Shown here: one piece after another, positions 61,800-64,000 of the stretch | How the letters are laid out: the number at the start of each line of letters is the position of its first letter | How positions within the stretch are numbered: the first letter of the stretch is position 1 | Origin: Ruegeria lacuscaerulensis | GTDB taxonomy: Bacteria; Pseudomonadota; Alphaproteobacteria; Rhodobacterales; Rhodobacteraceae | Assembly: GCF_013031245.1 (NCBI RefSeq) | Contig: NZ_WPZL01000016.1 | Location: 29,015-93,014 of the forward strand | Direction: 5' to 3' | Length of the DNA stretch: 64,000 bases | The notes under the pieces: model-generated | Told to the model about the DNA's origin: nothing | Database searches by the model: none | Seen by the model: the letters and a program-made list of their open reading frames with translations, nothing else | Program-made: the position numbers and the translations under genes

Positions 61800-63769
61800 G
61801 CAGGCTGGAACTGGGGGTCTGCTACTATCCCGAACAGTGGGATCGGTCGCTTTGGCGGGACGACGCCCGGCGGATGGTTGAAATGGGGCTCGACTGGGTC
61901 CGGATTGCCGAATTCACATGGGGGCTGATTGAGCCGGAACGAGGCCAGTTTAACTGGGGCTGGCTGGACGAAGTAATCAGTATTCTGGGTGAGGCCGGTC
62001 TGCGCGTGATGATGTCCACACCTACGGCTGCGCCTCCGAAGTGGCTGATTGATGAATACCCGGGTATCCTGCCGGTTGGTTCGGATGGTCGGGTTCGGGG
62101 GTTCGGCTCCAGACGGCACTACTGCTTTTCCAGCGAAGTCTATCTGTCCGAAGCACGCCGGATAGCCACTGAATACGCACGCCGGTATGGCCAAAACCCG
62201 TATGTGCGTGCCTGGCAGATCGACAATGAGTACAATGATCATGATACGGTGCTCAGCTACTCGGGTGCGGCTCGCGATGGGTTTCGCCGGTGGCTGGCCG
62301 ACCGCTATGGCTCGATTGAGAAATTGAACAATACATGGGGAACGGTGTTTTGGGGCTCTGCCTATTCCAGTTTTGACCAAGTTGAATTGCCGAACGGGCT
62401 GGTTGCCAGCGCCAACCCGACACATGCACTGGATTTCGCGCGTTATTCGTCGGACCGGGTGCGACTGTTCAACAGGGCGCAGGTGGATGTACTGCGGGAA
62501 CTCTCACCGGGCCGGGACATCACGCATAATTTTATGGCGGGCAGTTTCGAATTTGATCACCACGCTGTTGCCGCCGATCTGGATATTGCAGGCTTCGACA
62601 GCTATCCGCTGGGCAATTTGCTTGAGTCCACGTTGCTGGATGAGGACAAGCGGCGGTATCTGCGGACCGGCGCGCCCGATTATCAGGGGTTCCATTGCGA
62701 TCTGTATCGCAGTCAGGGCAGTGGGCGCATGTGGGTGCTGGAACAACAGCCCGGACCAGTGGACTGGGCCGAGAAAAATCCGTCACCCGCCGATGGAATG
62801 GTCAGGTTGTGGACATGGGCAGCTTATGCGCACGGGGCACAGGCGGTGATGTTCTTTCGCTGGCGTCAGGCTAAATTCGCGCAAGAGCAGTTTCACACTG
62901 CTTTGTTGCGCTCTGATGGCAGCCCCGATCAGGCGGCAGTGGAACTGGCACAGGTGGCCTCGGAACGTAACACCTTGCCTTTGTCCACGCGCGTTAGGGC
63001 GCAGGTGGCAATATTGCTGGATTACGAGTCCATCTGGGCTGCAGAAATTTTACCCCATGACGCTGCATTTCCGAATGCGCAGATCTACCGTGAATGGTAT
63101 GCGGGCTTGCGTTCGCTTGGAATAGATCTGGATTTCGTTGGGACTGGTGACGATCTGTCCGGTTACGCGCTGATTGTTATTCCTCAATGCATGATTGTTT
63201 CACCCGATCTGGCCGCAAAGCTTCGAGCCTGTCAGGCTAAATTACTGATCGGTGCACGCGCGGGCAGCAAGACAAACGACATGCACACGCCGCAAAACCT
63301 CGCCCCCGGAGAACTGGCCGATCTGACGGGCGTGAGGATTCTGAGAGTAGAATCGTTGCCGGATTTGGCGCAGGAAACGGTACGGCTGCAGGACGGTACC
63401 AAGCATGAATTCACCGGCTGGCGCGAAATTGTCGAAACAAACGAGACCTTAATAGCTAGTTTTTCCAGCACCTACCGCGATGGAAGCCCTGCAATTGTGC
63501 GCTCAGACCGGGCGATCTATCTGGCGATGGTTCCACGCGGAGCGCTGTTGCAGGCCGTTCTGACTGAGGCGCTGAACTGGGTAGGGATACCTATAACAGA
63601 AAGCAGTCCTGACCTGCGGATAACACGCCGGGGAGATTTGCAATTCGCTTTTAATTTCGGGCCTGATGAGCAACCTCTGCCCGATGTCAAAACGCGAAAG
63701 TACCTTGTCGGTGCGTCCGTAATCCCACCATTTGGAGTTTCCATCTGGGTTGAAGAGGCCGCGACCTGA
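61796..63769 (+). CDS. GH42 beta-galactosidase
   Basis: A 657-residue glycosidase. 'LGVCYYPEQWDRSLWRDDARRMVEMGLDWVRIAEFTWGLIEPERGQFNWGWLDEVI' and 'STPTAAPPKWLIDEYPGILPVGSDGRVRGFGSRRHYCFSSEVYLSEARRIATEYARRYGQNPYVRAWQIDNEYNDHDTVLSYS' are the GH42 start with acid/base Glu in 'IDNEYND'. 'MWVLEQQPGPVDWAEKNPSPADGMVRLW' bears the second catalytic Glu. It is cytoplasmic (no signal peptide) and would remove terminal beta-galactose, or related sugars, from small glycosides. The ATG at 61796 overlaps the permease stop by four bases. Confidence 0.93.
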   Translation: MSRLELGVCYYPEQWDRSLWRDDARRMVEMGLDWVRIAEFTWGLIEPERGQFNWGWLDEVISILGEAGLRVMMSTPTAAPPKWLIDEYPGILPVGSDGRVRGFGSRRHYCFSSEVYLSEARRIATEYARRYGQNPYVRAWQIDNEYNDHDTVLSYSGAARDGFRRWLADRYGSIEKLNNTWGTVFWGSAYSSFDQVELPNGLVASANPTHALDFARYSSDRVRLFNRAQVDVLRELSPGRDITHNFMAGSFEFDHHAVAADLDIAGFDSYPLGNLLESTLLDEDKRRYLRTGAPDYQGFHCDLYRSQGSGRMWVLEQQPGPVDWAEKNPSPADGMVRLWTWAAYAHGAQAVMFFRWRQAKFAQEQFHTALLRSDGSPDQAAVELAQVASERNTLPLSTRVRAQVAILLDYESIWAAEILPHDAAFPNAQIYREWYAGLRSLGIDLDFVGTGDDLSGYALIVIPQCMIVSPDLAAKLRACQAKLLIGARAGSKTNDMHTPQNLAPGELADLTGVRILRVESLPDLAQETVRLQDGTKHEFTGWREIVETNETLIASFSSTYRDGSPAIVRSDRAIYLAMVPRGALLQAVLTEALNWVGIPITESSPDLRITRRGDLQFAFNFGPDEQPLPDVKTRKYLVGASVIPPFGVSIWVEEAAT

Positions 63770-63912
63770 TCGTGGTCTGCAACCGGGTGTGGCGGGATTC
63801 TGGACTTATAAAATTCGTCAACTGTCACTTTTGGACTGACAGCCCCGGCGCAAAGTTCTAACCTGCAACCACAAAACAAAAAACTATCAGTCCAATAACG
63901 GGAGAAACTACT
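63770..63912 (+). promoter_or_regulatory. Region upstream of the Tat-exported gene with inverted repeats
   Basis: TTGGACTGA (63831-63839) and its complement TCAGTCCAA (63887-63895) flank 47 bases. Next to the first there is also GTCA-N11-TGAC (63824-63840). GGGAGAAAC lies just before the ATG at 63913. The repeats could be two half-sites of a regulator or the base of a leader-RNA stem. This is the only gap in an otherwise tightly coupled block. Confidence 0.4.
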
Positions 63913-64000
63913 ATGGCCGAACGGAAAAACCTTTCCAGACGCTCTGTCCTTAAAGGTGCGGGGGCGGCTGCTCTGGCCGCGCCGCTGTACAGCAAGAGCG
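63913..64000 (+). CDS. Start of a Tat-exported protein, probably a solute-binding protein (3' truncated by window edge)
   Basis: Only 29 codons are visible. They encode a twin-arginine signal ('KNLSRRSVLKGAGAAALAAPLY') with the SRRSVLK form of the Tat motif and an 'A-L-A-A-P' helix. Many roseobacter binding proteins for sugars begin like this, and the place after two glycosidases fits a second importer. The function cannot be told. Ribosome site GGGAGAAAC is present. Confidence 0.65.
   Translation, partial: MAERKNLSRRSVLKGAGAAALAAPLYSKS

Overview
The window reads as chromosome or chromid DNA of an alphaproteobacterium, most likely a marine Rhodobacteraceae (Roseobacter-group) species. The reasons are moderate-to-high GC, many ABC importers with their own regulators, a peptide importer linked to an M24 peptidase, a complete homoprotocatechuate pathway, and a periplasmic nitrate reductase operon of the napFDAGHBC type. 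The genus is inferred from gene content only; there is no rRNA or tRNA in the window. I found no insertion sequence, phage integrase, CRISPR array or origin. Genes are dense, and the few long gaps hold operators, promoters or gene remnants.

Layout. 1-235: end of an Lrp/AsnC regulator. 255-3093 (minus): SsuABC/TauABC-type importer. 3725-11693: XRE-cupin regulator, dipeptide-type importer (dppABCDF-like) and Xaa-Pro aminopeptidase. 11847-19884: sugar-type ABC importer with a two-domain glycerophosphodiester phosphodiesterase, a LacI regulator and an inositol-monophosphatase-family enzyme, preceded by two identical 16-bp operator-like palindromes. 20531-31246: IclR regulator, class III aminotransferase, HpaR, then hpaF-hpaE-hpaD, an aromatic-amino-acid-decarboxylase-like enzyme, a FAH-family enzyme, hpaH, an HpaI aldolase fused to a DUF2218 domain, and a phosphatase. 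31443-39502: thioesterase and acyl-CoA enzymes (APH-like, two acyl-CoA dehydrogenases, ADP-forming acyl-CoA synthetase, enoyl-CoA hydratase) with a divergent GlxA/AraC-type regulator. 40521-41555: CurA-like reductase. 42289-48816 (minus): nap operon. 49527-52086: MaoC-Pta fusion and acetate kinase. 52090-52849: envelope-stress-type small membrane proteins. 53117-64000: a carbohydrate locus with D-lyxose/mannose isomerase, PfkB kinase, a GH1 beta-glucosidase fused to a glucokinase, a decayed lacI, a sugar isomerase, an intact LacI regulator, an amino-acid-type ABC importer, a GH42 beta-galactosidase, and the start of a Tat-exported protein.

How the genes work together. Most blocks are self-contained 'import, cleave, regulate' modules. 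The peptide block imports and trims peptides. The GDPD/IMPase block could import and dismantle a glycerophosphodiester, with glycerophosphoinositol as the best guess. The hpa block takes an aromatic amino acid or its amine towards succinate semialdehyde and pyruvate, but lacks the 4-hydroxyphenylacetate hydroxylase. The last block seems built to split gluco-, galacto- or manno-configured glycosides in the cytoplasm and phosphorylate the products.

The least ordinary items are the GH1-glucokinase fusion, the HpaI-DUF2218 fusion, the tandem GDPD with an IMPase, the amino-acid-type permease with a long extra N-terminal part beside glycosidases, and strong hairpins placed directly after all four complete solute-binding-protein genes.
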